From: Cypionkella aquatica
GTDB lineage: Bacteria > Pseudomonadota > Alphaproteobacteria > Rhodobacterales > Rhodobacteraceae
Direction of reading: 5' to 3'
Length of the DNA stretch: 64,000 nt
Assembly (NCBI RefSeq): GCF_030161095.1
Contig: NZ_BSPP01000007.1
Span: 124,001-188,000 of the forward strand
A model generated the notes under the pieces. It did not search any database and had not been told where the DNA came from. It saw nothing but the letters and a program-made list of their open reading frames with translations. Below, in pieces: positions 34,273 through 43,679 of this stretch (positions are counted from its first letter, which is position 1; each line of letters starts with the position of its first letter). A program made the translations under genes and the position numbers.

Positions 34273-34538
34273 CAATCGTTGCTTTCCTTGATCGACAGAA
34301 CCGCGCCCGACGCCGGGTCGATCATGACATCCATCTTCTTCATGCTTGCAGCATCGGTGCAGACGGCTTCGATCTTGCCATCTTCGGCCTCGAACATCTC
34401 GACCGGGCATCCGGCGGTTTTCAGTGCGGCTTTGGCGGCATCGGCGTTCGAGCCGACAATATCACCAACCGCAGGCATAGCCGAGGCGGCAAACGGCGTG
34501 GCAAGCAAAGCAAGCGTCAAAAGCAAAGTGCGGGTCAT
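34272..34538 (-). CDS. Small periplasmic PepSY-domain protein
   Basis: This 88-aa protein has a Sec signal peptide (MTRTLLLTLALLATPFAASA), followed by a PepSY-type domain (AAKAALKTAGCPVEMFEAEDGKIEAVCTD and VMIDPASGAVLSIKE). Two Cys in the mature part could form a disulfide. It is the first gene of the PepSY-cytochrome b-LuxR order. PepSY domains are proposed to bind or inhibit partners in the periplasm; the partner here is probably the cytochrome b. Confidence 0.85.
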   Translation of the reverse strand: MTRTLLLTLALLATPFAASAMPAVGDIVGSNADAAKAALKTAGCPVEMFEAEDGKIEAVCTDAASMKKMDVMIDPASGAVLSIKESND

Positions 34539-34819
34539 GTCAGTTTCCTTCGATAGGGGGCCTTGGGATCAAAGCCTTGATTTGCGGGTTCAGCCCACTG
34601 CCGCGCCTCTGGCCGTGGTGGGCTTGCTGCGAAATGGCAGGCTTTTGCGCAGCCATCTATTGATCTGCGGCTTAGTTTTGCGGGCATAAGCGGCTGCTTA
34701 TGGTGATTTTCAGGGCTCTGGCGCAGGCCCGCACCGCTAAACTTTGCCGGACCACGCCGCCCCCTTGCAACCAAGCCCCCCAAAGGCGATATGTCTGGGG
34801 CAGAAAAAGGGGCGTAGTC

Positions 34820-35905
34820 ATGGCATTGCCGGTGCGTGAGCAGGTGAAATATTGGTGTATCGCCTTGGCGGTGCTGTTCCTGCTGCTGATGCTTTTGGGC
34901 TCGGTGATCTTGCCGTTTCTGGTCGGCGGCGCGATGGCGTATTTCCTTGATCCGGTGGCAGACCGGCTGCAACGTCTGGGCCTAAGCCGGGTGGCGGCGA
35001 CCACGGTGATCACGCTGATCGGCCTGCTTTTGATGGTGCTGATCGTGCTGTCGGTGATTCCAACGCTGATTTCGCAGACCTCTGCCCTGATCAATGCAGC
35101 GCCCGAGATTGCCAAGCGTCTGCAAGGGTTTATGATCGAGAAATTCCCCGAGCTGACCGACAGCACCTCGACCATCCGCACCACTTTGGCCGAAATCGGC
35201 GCGGCCATTCAGGCCAAGGGCGCAACTTTGGCGCAGGGTGTGCTGACCTCGGCGCTCAGCCTGTTGTCTGCGGTGGTGTTCATCGTTGTGGTGCCGGTGG
35301 TGACGTTTTACATGCTGTTGGATTGGGATCACATGGTGGCGCGGATTGATGCGATGCTGCCGCGCGATCATGCCCCGGTGGTGCGGCGTCTGGCGGGCGA
35401 GATCAATGATGCGCTGTCGGCGTTTGTGCGCGGCCAGCTGACGGTTTGTGTGGCGTTGGGCACCTTTTACGCCACAACGCTGATGCTGGTCGGCTTGCAA
35501 TTCGGGCTTGTGGTGGGGGCGATTGCCGGGGCGATCACCTTCATTCCCTACATTGGCGCGCTGGTCGGCGGGGCCTTGGCAATTGGTCTGGCCTTGTTCC
35601 AGTTCTGGGGCGATTGGGTGTCGATCGGGCTGGTGGCCGGGATATTTGCCATCGGTCAGTTCCTTGAAGGCAACGTGCTGACGCCGAAACTGGTCGGCAA
35701 ATCGGTCGGCTTGCACCCGGTCTGGCTGATGTTCGCGCTGTCTGTGTTCGGCTCGTTGTTCGGCTTTGTCGGCATGCTGGTCGCGGTTCCGGTTGCCGCC
35801 GCGATGGGGGTGCTGATCCGCTTTGCCATCGCGCAATATCAGGCCAGCACCTTGTATCAAGGCGTCAGCGGTCAAGACTCTGCCCCCCCCGAGGACGTTC
35901 GGTGA
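34820..35905 (+). CDS. perM: AI-2E/PerM-family transporter
   Basis: This 361-aa inner-membrane protein has seven to eight predicted helices. PerM features are the N-terminal pair (LFLLLMLLGSVILPFLVGGAMAYFLDPV), FYMLLDWDHMVARID and the C-terminal AGAITFIPYIGALVGGALAIG and FLEGNVLTPKLVGKSVGLHPVW. Relatives are described as exporters or Na+/H+ antiporters, and the substrate is uncertain. I chose the ATG at 34820 (MALPVREQ) behind aaaagggg. It overlaps hdaA by 4 nt, an arrangement familiar from alphaproteobacteria. The 281-nt region upstream is divergent from PepSY. Confidence 0.9.
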   Translation: MALPVREQVKYWCIALAVLFLLLMLLGSVILPFLVGGAMAYFLDPVADRLQRLGLSRVAATTVITLIGLLLMVLIVLSVIPTLISQTSALINAAPEIAKRLQGFMIEKFPELTDSTSTIRTTLAEIGAAIQAKGATLAQGVLTSALSLLSAVVFIVVVPVVTFYMLLDWDHMVARIDAMLPRDHAPVVRRLAGEINDALSAFVRGQLTVCVALGTFYATTLMLVGLQFGLVVGAIAGAITFIPYIGALVGGALAIGLALFQFWGDWVSIGLVAGIFAIGQFLEGNVLTPKLVGKSVGLHPVWLMFALSVFGSLFGFVGMLVAVPVAAAMGVLIRFAIAQYQASTLYQGVSGQDSAPPEDVR

Positions 35906-36573
35906 GCCTGCAACTTGCCTTCGACCTGCCCAGCCGCGAGGCCTTCCGGCGTGCCGATTTCTTCGTCTCGGCTGCCAATGCACAGGCTTTGGCGCAGATT
36001 GAGGGCTGGCGCGATTGGCCGGATGGCAAGCTGCTGCTGATCGGCCCCGAAGGGTCGGGCAAGACCCATCTGACGCATATCTGGTCCGATCTTGCCGGGG
36101 CCGAGGTGATTTCGGCGGCGAAACTGGTCGACACCGACCTGCATGATCTGGCGCAAAACCCGGTTGCGGTCGAAAACGCCGACCGCATTGCAGGCGACCC
36201 CGAGGCCGAGACCGCGCTGTTTCATCTGCACAATCTGCTGGCCGGGCGCGGGCTCTTGATCACGGCCGCGAGCCCTGCGCGCGATTGGCGCTTGCGGCTT
36301 GCCGATCTGCTCAGCCGGATGCAGGCGGCTTCGGTGGCGCAGCTGAACGCGCCCGATGACATGCTGCTGTCGGCAGTGCTTCTTAAGCTGTTCGCGGATC
36401 GTCAGATCGTGGTTGCGCCCAATCTGATCCCCTATCTGGTGTCGCGGATGGATCGCTCGATTGCGGCTGCGTGCGAATGGGTCAAGTTTCTCGACACAAG
36501 GGCGCTGGCTTTGGGCCGCCCGATCACCCGCGCTTTGGCCGCCGAGGTGCTGGACTTGGCCGGGGTGAGGTGA
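35902..36573 (+). CDS. hdaA: DnaA-related regulatory protein HdaA
   Basis: This is a DnaA-like AAA+ ATPase without the DNA-binding domain IV. With the sliding clamp it stimulates DnaA-ATP hydrolysis and so limits replication initiation. The 223-aa product starts LQLAFDLP, which resembles the clamp-binding QL.F/LP motif, and has Walker A GPEGSGKTHL. The Walker B region is degenerate (AVENADRIAGD). It starts at GTG with a GTGA overlap with perM. The neighbours perM and ppk support the call. Confidence 0.9.
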   Translation: MSLQLAFDLPSREAFRRADFFVSAANAQALAQIEGWRDWPDGKLLLIGPEGSGKTHLTHIWSDLAGAEVISAAKLVDTDLHDLAQNPVAVENADRIAGDPEAETALFHLHNLLAGRGLLITAASPARDWRLRLADLLSRMQAASVAQLNAPDDMLLSAVLLKLFADRQIVVAPNLIPYLVSRMDRSIAAACEWVKFLDTRALALGRPITRALAAEVLDLAGVR

Positions 36574-36618
36574 AACAATGTCACCGTGCTGTTACGCCAA
36601 AAGTTGCATGAAGGCCCG

Positions 36619-38781
36619 ATGACCCAATCCGACTTTCTCAAATCGCCGTTTCCCGCACCGATTGAGGTGCCCGAGGCTGAAATCACCGGTCCGCGTCGGT
36701 TTTTTAACCGTGAACTCAGTTGGTTGGCCTTCAACTGGCGGGTGCTGGACGAGGCTTCAAACCCCGCCGTGCCGCTGCTGGAACGCCTGCGGTTCTTGTC
36801 GATTTCGGCCACCAATCTCGATGAGTTTTACACCGTTCGCGTCGCTGGCTTGCGCGCATTGGTGCGGGCCAAAAACGCGACGTTATCCGAAGATGGCCGC
36901 TCGGCTGCCGAGCAATTGGTGCTGATCCACGCCAATGCCCGCCGCTTGATGCATACCCAGCAAGCGGTGTTCAACAAGCTGAAAAAGCAGATGGAGGTGC
37001 AGGGCATCACGCTGCTGACGCGCTCCAAGCTGACGATGCGCGATCTGAAGTTTCTGGAAGATCATTTTCTGAACAAGGTGTTCCCGGTTTTGTCGCCCTT
37101 GGCGATTGATCCCGCGCATCCGTTTCCCTTCATCCCAAACGCCGGATTCTCGCTGGCTTTGCAGCTGGAACGCGAAAGCGATCAACGCAGCCTGCAGGCG
37201 CTCTTGCCGATCCCGCAGCAAATCGCCCGCTTTGTGCGGCTGCCCGACAAGGATGGCGAATACCGTTTCCTGCCGCTGGAAGAGCTGCTGCTGATCCATC
37301 TGGATATGCTGTTTCCCGGCTATAAGGACCGTGGCCATTGCCTGTTCCGGGTGCTGCGCGACAGCGATCTGGAGGTCGAGGACGAGGCCGAAGATCTGGT
37401 GCGCGAGTTTGAAACCGCGCTGAAACGCCGTCGCCGCGGCGAGGTGATCCGGCTGAAGCTGTCCTCGGGGGCACCGCCCGAATTGCGCGCGCTGATCATG
37501 GAAGAACTGGGTGTCACGCCCGATGAAATGGTCGAAGTGCGCGGGCTTTTGGGCGTCGCCGATCTGAAGGAACTGGTGCTGTCGCAGCGCCCCGATCTGC
37601 TGTGGCCGCCATTCAGCCCGCGGGTGCCAGAGCGGGTGCAGGACCACGATGGTGATCTGTTTTCGGCGATCAAGCAGAAGGATATTCTGCTGCATCATCC
37701 CTATGAAACCTTTGATCTGGTTATCAATTATCTGGAACAAGCCGCGCGCGACCCGAATGTGCTGGCGATCAAGCAGACGCTGTATCGCACCTCTTGGGAC
37801 AGCCCGATTGTCGCGGCTTTGTGCGAAGCCGCCGAGGCCGGCAAGTCGGTCACAGCGCTGGTCGAGCTGAAAGCCCGCTTTGACGAAGCTGCCAATATCC
37901 GCCAATCCCGCCGGTTGGAACGTGCAGGGGCGCATGTGGTTTATGGTTTCATGAACTATAAAACCCACGCCAAAATCAGCACCGTGGTGCGCCGCGAGGG
38001 CGAAAATCTGGTGACTTACACCCATTACGGCACTGGAAATTATCACCCGATCACCGCCAAAGTGTATACCGACCTTAGCTTTTTCACCTGCGATGCGGCC
38101 TTGGGGCGCGATGCCACGCGGGTCTTTAACTATCTGTCGGGCTATGTAGAACCGCAAGGCCTTGAAAACCTTGCAATCTCTCCGTTCACGCTGAAATCGC
38201 GCCTGCTTGAGATGATCGCCGCCGAGGCCATGCACGCCCGCGCTGGTCGCCCTGCTGAAATCTGGGGCAAGGTCAATTCGCTGATTGATCCCGATGTGAT
38301 CGACGCGTTTTATGCCGCCTCGGCGGCTGGGGTGCAGATCAATCTGGTCGTGCGCGGCATTTGCGGCGTGCGCCCCGGAATCAAGGGCTTGTCTGAGAAT
38401 ATTCGGGTGAAATCCATCGTCGGACGCTTTTTGGAACACAGCCGGATCATCTGCTTTGGCAATGGCCATGGTCTGCCATCGAAACAGGCGCGGGTGTTCA
38501 TTTCCTCGGCGGATTGGATGGGCCGCAACCTGACGCGGCGGGTCGAAACGCTGGTTGAAATCCACAATCCGACCGTGCAGGCCCAGATTGTCGGGCAGAT
38601 CATGGCAGCAAATCTGGCTGATGAGACCCAATCCTGGGTGCTGCAACCCGGCGGCACCTACAAGCGCGAGCAGACGCCTATGGACGGGCAGGCGTTCAAC
38701 TGTCATCGGTTCTTTATGGAGAATCCCTCGCTTTCCGGTCGTGGCACGGCTGGGGCGAAGGATGTGCGAAAGCCTGCCTAA
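36619..38781 (+). CDS. ppk: Polyphosphate kinase 1
   Basis: This enzyme reversibly transfers the ATP gamma-phosphate to polyphosphate (inner membrane or cytosol). The 720-aa product has the four PPK1 parts: the N-domain ([19 protein letters not shown]), the head domain, and two PLD-like C-domains with the autophosphorylated His in the [12 protein letters not shown] region and the second set around [20 protein letters not shown] chose the ATG at 36619 (MTQSDFLKS) with gaagg upstream. ppx follows after 39 nt, so synthesis and hydrolysis of polyphosphate are probably expressed together. Confidence 0.96.
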   Translation: MTQSDFLKSPFPAPIEVPEAEITGPRRFFNRELSWLAFNWRVLDEASNPAVPLLERLRFLSISATNLDEFYTVRVAGLRALVRAKNATLSEDGRSAAEQLVLIHANARRLMHTQQAVFNKLKKQMEVQGITLLTRSKLTMRDLKFLEDHFLNKVFPVLSPLAIDPAHPFPFIPNAGFSLALQLERESDQRSLQALLPIPQQIARFVRLPDKDGEYRFLPLEELLLIHLDMLFPGYKDRGHCLFRVLRDSDLEVEDEAEDLVREFETALKRRRRGEVIRLKLSSGAPPELRALIMEELGVTPDEMVEVRGLLGVADLKELVLSQRPDLLWPPFSPRVPERVQDHDGDLFSAIKQKDILLHHPYETFDLVINYLEQAARDPNVLAIKQTLYRTSWDSPIVAALCEAAEAGKSVTALVELKARFDEAANIRQSRRLERAGAHVVYGFMNYKTHAKISTVVRREGENLVTYTHYGTGNYHPITAKVYTDLSFFTCDAALGRDATRVFNYLSGYVEPQGLENLAISPFTLKSRLLEMIAAEAMHARAGRPAEIWGKVNSLIDPDVIDAFYAASAAGVQINLVVRGICGVRPGIKGLSENIRVKSIVGRFLEHSRIICFGNGHGLPSKQARVFISSADWMGRNLTRRVETLVEIHNPTVQAQIVGQIMAANLADETQSWVLQPGGTYKREQTPMDGQAFNCHRFFMENPSLSGRGTAGAKDVRKPA

Positions 38782-38820
38782 GCAGCGGTTATTGCTGCAA
38801 AATACCGGAACGGAATACCA

Positions 38821-40368
38821 ATGACCGAAGATCATGATGACGACCACGGCCCGTTTGGCCGCCCTTTGTTTGACGATCCGTCAGCGCGCGCGCTTAGCCG
38901 CGTCGGCGTGGTTGATGTCGGCTCGAACTCGGTTCGGATGGTGGTGTTTGATGGTGCCGCCCGTGCGCCCGCGTATTTCTACAACGAAAAACTGATGTGC
39001 GGTCTGGGCAAGGGGCTTGCCGAAACCGGACGGCTGAACCCGGAAGGCCGCCGCCGCGCTTTGGTGGCGTTGAAAAGATTCTCGTTACTGGCCAAGGGCA
39101 TGGGCATTGATACCCTGACCGTTGTTGGCACCGCAGCCGCGCGCGAGGCCGCCGATGGCCCGGCATTTCAGGCCGAGGTGCTGGAGCAGACGGGCCTGAA
39201 AATCTGGGTGGTCGATGGCGACGAAGAGGCGCGTCTGTCGGCGCAAGGCGTGCTGGTCGGCTGGCCGGATGCCAAGGGCATCGTCTGCGACATCGGCGGC
39301 AACTCGATGGAACTGGCGCGGATCGGCAACGGCACCGTGGGCCAGCGCGTCTCGACGCCTCTGGGGCCGTTTCGTTTGCAGCAGGTCGCCGACACCCCGA
39401 AAAAGCGCGCCGCCCATATTGATCGCATCCTGAAGGACTGTCAGGCCCAGCTTGGCTCGGAAGGCGAACGCATCTATCTGGTGGGCGGTTCATGGCGGGT
39501 GATCGCGCGGCTGGATATGGAACGGCGCAATTATCCGCTGACGGTTTTGCACGAATATCGTATGCAGCCCAAGGACTTGCTGGAAACACTCGATTGGATC
39601 GCCGCCAGTGATCTGGCCGCGTTGCGCAGCAAGACCGGCACGTCGAGCGAGCGGATGGAACTGGTGCCGCTGGCTTGCGAAGTGCTGCGCGAGTTGATCA
39701 AGATGCTGAAACCCTCCGAAATCGACATCTCGGCCTTCGGCATCCGCGAGGGGCTTTTGTATGAACAGATGCCGGAAAAGTTGCGCGCGCGTGACCCGCT
39801 GATCGAAGCGGCGCGGATGGCCGAGAAAATCTCGTCGCGCATCCCCGGCTTTGGCAAAAAGCTGTATGAATTCCTGCTGCCGCTGTTCCCCGAGGCCAGT
39901 GCAGAGCGTTTGCGTCTGATCAAGGCGGCCTGTCTTTTGCACGACACCACTTGGCGCGCGCACCCCGATTACCGCGCCGAGGCCTGTTTTGACAATGCGA
40001 CGCGGGCGAATTTGGGCGGGTTGGATCATCCGGGCCGGGTGTTTTTGGGGCTGGCGCTGCTGCACCGCTATAAAAACAGCCGCGCCGGGTCGCGGATGGA
40101 GCCGCTGTTTCGGCTGCTGAATGAAGAAGAGCTGCTTGATGCCGAGATTCTGGGCAAGGCGATGCGGTTCGGGGCGACATTCTCGGTTGGCGATCCGCAG
40201 CGGGCAGGGCGTCTGGTCTGGCAACCGAAGAAAAGGCAGCTGGATCTAGAGCTTACCGAAGAAGGCCGGGGTCTTTATGGCGAGGTCGTCGAGGCGCGCT
40301 TTGCCGCTTTGGCGCAGGTTCTGAAGGCGCAAACCAGTCTGGGAGTGATGGATGATGCTGCGGTTTGA
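38821..40368 (+). CDS. ppx: Exopolyphosphatase (Ppx/GppA family)
   Basis: This enzyme removes terminal phosphate from polyphosphate, or acts on pppGpp in GppA relatives. The 515-aa product has the ASKHA phosphate-1 motif VVDVGSNSVRMVVFDG and phosphate-2 motif CDIGGNSMELA, followed by an extra C-terminal helical/HD-like region (LLHDTTWRAHPDY). The N-terminus has an acidic, His-rich lead (MTEDHDDDHG). It lies directly after ppk, and its last codons overlap the start of the VOC gene by 17 nt. Confidence 0.95.
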   Translation: MTEDHDDDHGPFGRPLFDDPSARALSRVGVVDVGSNSVRMVVFDGAARAPAYFYNEKLMCGLGKGLAETGRLNPEGRRRALVALKRFSLLAKGMGIDTLTVVGTAAAREAADGPAFQAEVLEQTGLKIWVVDGDEEARLSAQGVLVGWPDAKGIVCDIGGNSMELARIGNGTVGQRVSTPLGPFRLQQVADTPKKRAAHIDRILKDCQAQLGSEGERIYLVGGSWRVIARLDMERRNYPLTVLHEYRMQPKDLLETLDWIAASDLAALRSKTGTSSERMELVPLACEVLRELIKMLKPSEIDISAFGIREGLLYEQMPEKLRARDPLIEAARMAEKISSRIPGFGKKLYEFLLPLFPEASAERLRLIKAACLLHDTTWRAHPDYRAEACFDNATRANLGGLDHPGRVFLGLALLHRYKNSRAGSRMEPLFRLLNEEELLDAEILGKAMRFGATFSVGDPQRAGRLVWQPKKRQLDLELTEEGRGLYGEVVEARFAALAQVLKAQTSLGVMDDAAV

Positions 40369-40969
40369 CCATATCGCGATCTCTGCCGTGGATCTTGCCG
40401 AGGGCGTTGCGGCGGTCGAGGAGGCCTTGGGCGTGGCGCTGGCGGGTGGCGGTCAGCATCCGCATATGGCGACGCATAATCGGCTTTTGGGCTTGGGGGA
40501 TCTCTATCTTGAAGTCATCGCGGCAGACCCTGATCAAACCGCACCCAATTGGCCGCGATGGTTCGATTTAGACAATTTTCAGGGCCGCCCGAGGCTAACA
40601 AACTGGGTTGCATGTTGCGATAGTATAAGTGCAGCAGTCGCTGCCAGCCCGGCTGGGACGGGGATTCCGGTGGCTTTGCAGCGCGGCGACTACCGCTGGC
40701 AGATGGCCGTGCCCGCCGATGGAAAGCTGCCATTTGACGGCTTCTTTCCCGCACTGATCGAATGGGCGGGCAGCCTGCATCCTGCCAAGGCGCTGCCCGA
40801 AAGCCATGTGCGGTTGCACCAGCTAGAACTTGCGCATCCTGACGCGGACGAACTGATTGCTGCACTTGCGCCCTTGTTCCGCGATCCGCGCGTGGTGATC
40901 CTGCCCGGCCCCGAAAAGGCGATGCGCGCGACCTTTACCACGCCGCAGGGCTTGCGCGTGTTGGAATGA
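40352..40969 (+). CDS. Glyoxalase-like (VOC) domain protein
   Basis: This 205-aa protein has a glyoxalase-like domain. The N-terminal half reads RFDHIAISAVDLAEGVAAVEEALG and HNRLLGLGDLYLEVIA, the usual first VOC module with possible metal ligands His and Glu. The C-terminal module is diverged. The substrate is unknown. It starts at ATGATG within the end of ppx, with gggag upstream, and overlaps the next gene by 4 nt, so it is in the ppk-ppx transcription unit. Confidence 0.85.
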   Translation: MMLRFDHIAISAVDLAEGVAAVEEALGVALAGGGQHPHMATHNRLLGLGDLYLEVIAADPDQTAPNWPRWFDLDNFQGRPRLTNWVACCDSISAAVAASPAGTGIPVALQRGDYRWQMAVPADGKLPFDGFFPALIEWAGSLHPAKALPESHVRLHQLELAHPDADELIAALAPLFRDPRVVILPGPEKAMRATFTTPQGLRVLE

Positions 40970-41439
40970 TCCGGCCCGCACGCCCCGAAGATGCCCGTGA
41001 TTTGGCGGCTTTGTGGAACCCGTGGATCCGCGATACCGCGATCACTTTCGCCGCTGCTGAAAAGTCACAGGCAGATGTTGCAGCCCTGATCGCGGCGCGC
41101 GATTGCTTTCTGGTTTACATCAATAATGGCCTGCAAGGCTTTGCGACATATAGCCAATTTCGCAACGGGAATGGCTATGCGACCTGCATGGAACACACGA
41201 TCATCCTGTCACCCACAGCGCGCGGCTTGGGCGCGGGTCGGGCGCTGATGGGGGCGGTCGAGGCGCATGCCAAAGCGGCTGGCGCGCATCAGATGATTGG
41301 GGCAATTTCCGCCGAAAACCCTGCGGGCCACGCCTTTCACGCCGCCGTGGGCTATCACGAAATCGCTATCATCCGCGATGCGGGCTTTAAATTTGGCCGG
41401 TTTATCGATCTTGTGCTGATGCAGAAATTCCTGTCCTGA
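40966..41439 (+). CDS. GNAT-family N-acetyltransferase (Pat/Bar-like)
   Basis: This 157-aa acetyltransferase resembles the phosphinothricin/methionine-sulfoximine acetyltransferase group. It has IRPARPEDARDLAALWNPWI at the N-terminus, the acetyl-CoA pyrophosphate loop in LSPTARGLGAGRALMGAVE, then ISAENPAGHAFHAAVGYHEI. The real substrate cannot be told from sequence. It overlaps the VOC gene by 4 nt (ATGA). Confidence 0.88.
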   Translation: MIRPARPEDARDLAALWNPWIRDTAITFAAAEKSQADVAALIAARDCFLVYINNGLQGFATYSQFRNGNGYATCMEHTIILSPTARGLGAGRALMGAVEAHAKAAGAHQMIGAISAENPAGHAFHAAVGYHEIAIIRDAGFKFGRFIDLVLMQKFLS

Positions 41440-41470
41440 CAGGCCGCCCTGAAACCGTTAGACTGAGCCC

Positions 41471-42184
41471 ATGTCGATCTGGAACCGCATCATCGAAGCT
41501 ATTGCCGCCTTGGCTTCGGGTGAGGGGCTGGGGGCTGTTTTCGACCGCCTGCGCGGCGGGGCGGTGCCGGAACGCTCGGTTGGGTTTACCATTGCGGTGA
41601 TCGCTTTGGGGGCCAAGATGGCCAAGGCGGATGGCGAGGTGACGCGGGACGAGGTGGCGACGTTCCGGCGCATCTTCTCGATCTCAAAATCCGAAGAAGC
41701 CAATGCTGCACATGTGTACAACTTGGCGCGACAGGATGTGGCGGGCTTTGACACTTACGCCCGTAAGATCGCGGTTTTGTTCAACAAACCTGGATTGCCG
41801 CTTTGTGCGGATGATCGCAATGTGCTGATTGATATTCTTGAGGGCCTGTTTCAGATCGCAATGTCGGACGGCCATTATCATCCGGCAGAGGATCAGTTTC
41901 TGCGCGAAGTGGCGCAGATTTTCGGGCTGGATGACCGCTGTTTCCGCGTGCTGCGTGGGCGTTTTGTCGACGGTGCGCCGCGCGATCCCTATGATGTTCT
42001 TGGCATCTCGCAGCAGGCCAGCCTTGCCGATGCGCGCCTCGCCTGGCGCGCGGCGGTGAAGGACAGCCACCCCGATGTGATGATGGCGCGCGGCGTTCCG
42101 GCCGAGGCTGTGCAGCTGGCAACCCGACGTCTGATCGCGATCAACGCCGCTTGGGACGAGATTCAGGCCAAGGTCGCGGCATGA
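41471..42184 (+). CDS. TerB plus J-domain protein (DjlA-like)
   Basis: This 237-aa protein combines a TerB-like domain (about 35-165: FTIAVIALGAKMAKADGEVTRDEVATFRRIF and GLFQIAMSDGHYHPAEDQFLREVAQIFG) with a C-terminal J domain (about 170-235: DPYDVLGISQQASLADARLAW, HPD tripeptide in KDSHPDVMM). It is expected to act as a DnaK co-chaperone. Unlike E. coli DjlA it shows only a weak N-terminal hydrophobic stretch, so membrane anchoring is doubtful. It is coupled by a 4-nt overlap to the next gene. Confidence 0.9.
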   Translation: MSIWNRIIEAIAALASGEGLGAVFDRLRGGAVPERSVGFTIAVIALGAKMAKADGEVTRDEVATFRRIFSISKSEEANAAHVYNLARQDVAGFDTYARKIAVLFNKPGLPLCADDRNVLIDILEGLFQIAMSDGHYHPAEDQFLREVAQIFGLDDRCFRVLRGRFVDGAPRDPYDVLGISQQASLADARLAWRAAVKDSHPDVMMARGVPAEAVQLATRRLIAINAAWDEIQAKVAA

Positions 42185-43218
42185 CCGAACGGCTGCGCTT
42201 GGCCAGCTATAACGTCGAATGGTTCAACGCGCTGTTTGATGATCAGGGCCGCGTGTTGGACGATACCGAAGCCTCGGCGCGGTTTCAGATCAATCGCGGC
42301 GCGCAATTGGCAGCTTTGGGGTCCGTTTTCACCGCGCTGAACGCCGATGCGGTGATGATCATTGAGGCGCCAGATACCAACTCTCGCCGTTCCACCGTGA
42401 CAGCGCTTGAGAATTTTGCCCGCCGCTATCACTTGCGCACGCGGCGGGCGGTGATCGGCTATATCTCTGACACAGAACAGGAAATCGCGTTTCTCTATGA
42501 CCCGGATCGGTTGGACGTGCGCCACGATCCGCAAGGAGATCCCGCCCCCAGCCACGGTGCGCCGGGTGCGCCGCGCTTTGACAGCCAGCTGCGGCTGGAC
42601 ATCAACGGCGATGGCATCGACGATCTTGTGCGGTTTTCAAAACCGCCGTTAGAGCTGGCGGTGCGGACCAAGGCCGGACGGCATCTGCGGTTGATCGGCG
42701 TGCATGCCAAGTCGAAAGCCCCGCATGGGGCCGCCGATGATGCCGCCTTTAAACGCATCTCGATTGAGAACCGCCGCAAGCAGTTGGCCGAATGTCTGTG
42801 GCTGCGCGCCCGCGTGGATCGGGTGCTGGCGGCGGGCGAAAGTCTGATCGTGCTGGGCGATTTCAACGATGGTCCGGGTCTGGACGAGTTTGAAAAGCTG
42901 TTTGGCCATTCTGGCATCGAGGTTGTGCTGGGGCAGGGCGGCCAGACCCGTTTGTTTGATCCGCATGCCCAGATGGCGCTGACCGAAAACAACGCGCTCG
43001 CCCCCAGCTCGGCGCGGTTCTGGCTGCCGCCGCAACAGCGGTTTTTTGAGGCTTTGCTGGATTTCATCATGGTCTCGGCCGATCTCGCGGCGACCAAACC
43101 CGCGTGGCGGATCTGGCACCCGTTCAACGACCCCGGCGTTTTGGCGGAGCCGGGGCTGGCGGATGCGCTGCTTTCCGCCTCGGACCACTTTCCAGTGACG
43201 ATTGATCTGGCTTTGTGA
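42181..43218 (+). CDS. Endonuclease/exonuclease/phosphatase-family protein
   Basis: This 345-aa protein of the EEP fold starts MTERLRLASYNVEWFNALF and contains ADAVMIIEAPDTNSR (metal-ligand Glu), LIGVHAKSK, LIVLGDFNDGPGLDEFEKLF (catalytic Asp/Asn) and SDHFPVTIDL at the C-terminus (catalytic Asp-His). The substrate may be DNA or a phosphodiester/phosphoinositide-like compound. There is no signal peptide. I chose the ATG at 42181, which overlaps the TerB/J gene stop (ATGA). Confidence 0.88.
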   Translation: MTERLRLASYNVEWFNALFDDQGRVLDDTEASARFQINRGAQLAALGSVFTALNADAVMIIEAPDTNSRRSTVTALENFARRYHLRTRRAVIGYISDTEQEIAFLYDPDRLDVRHDPQGDPAPSHGAPGAPRFDSQLRLDINGDGIDDLVRFSKPPLELAVRTKAGRHLRLIGVHAKSKAPHGAADDAAFKRISIENRRKQLAECLWLRARVDRVLAAGESLIVLGDFNDGPGLDEFEKLFGHSGIEVVLGQGGQTRLFDPHAQMALTENNALAPSSARFWLPPQQRFFEALLDFIMVSADLAATKPAWRIWHPFNDPGVLAEPGLADALLSASDHFPVTIDLAL

Positions 43219-43253
43219 TTGGAAATTCAGCGGTTTTGCCGCATATTGGTGGG

Positions 43254-43589
43254 ATGAAACACGCAGCTCTGACCCTGCTTTTGCTTGCCGCGCCCGCCAT
43301 GGCGCAGACCGCGCCGCCATCGGATGCGGATAAGGGCCTAAGCCTGATGCAGCAAGGCGCAGAGCTGCTGTTCAACCACATGATGGGGCAGGTGGAACCT
43401 AGCCTTCAAGATATGGCACAGGCGCTGAAAGACGCGCAGCCGAAGATTATGGAAATTCTGGCGATGGTGGATGATCTGACCAATTACCACGCGCCGGAAA
43501 AGCTGCCCAATGGCGACATCATCCTGCGCCGCAAAACCCCGGCAGAGTTGAAACCGGACGCCTTGCCGGGGCCTGAGACAGAGCTTTAG
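43254..43589 (+). CDS. Exported hypothetical protein
   Basis: This 111-aa protein has a Sec signal peptide (MKHAALTLLLLAAPAMAQ, cleavage after AMA). The mature part is helical and amphipathic (LSLMQQGAELLFNHMM, LQDMAQALKDAQPKIMEILAMVDDL) and ends with a charged, proline-rich segment. It is probably periplasmic. I recognise similar short proteins from Rhodobacterales but no characterised family. It lies between the EEP gene and lolC, in the same direction. The function is unknown. Confidence 0.75.
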   Translation: MKHAALTLLLLAAPAMAQTAPPSDADKGLSLMQQGAELLFNHMMGQVEPSLQDMAQALKDAQPKIMEILAMVDDLTNYHAPEKLPNGDIILRRKTPAELKPDALPGPETEL

Positions 43590-43679
43590 GCCAAAGCGCC
43601 CGTCCCGCCTCTCACACAAGCGTTGCTTGACCCTGCCGGCTGGACGTTGCACTTTGCTGCAAAAAGAAAGAGCAGCATC

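Noticed and set aside
36883-38847. Long minus-strand frame opposite ppk (about 654 codons)
   Set aside because: ppk is full length and conserved throughout; the opposite frame shows no domain and is a high-GC shadow.
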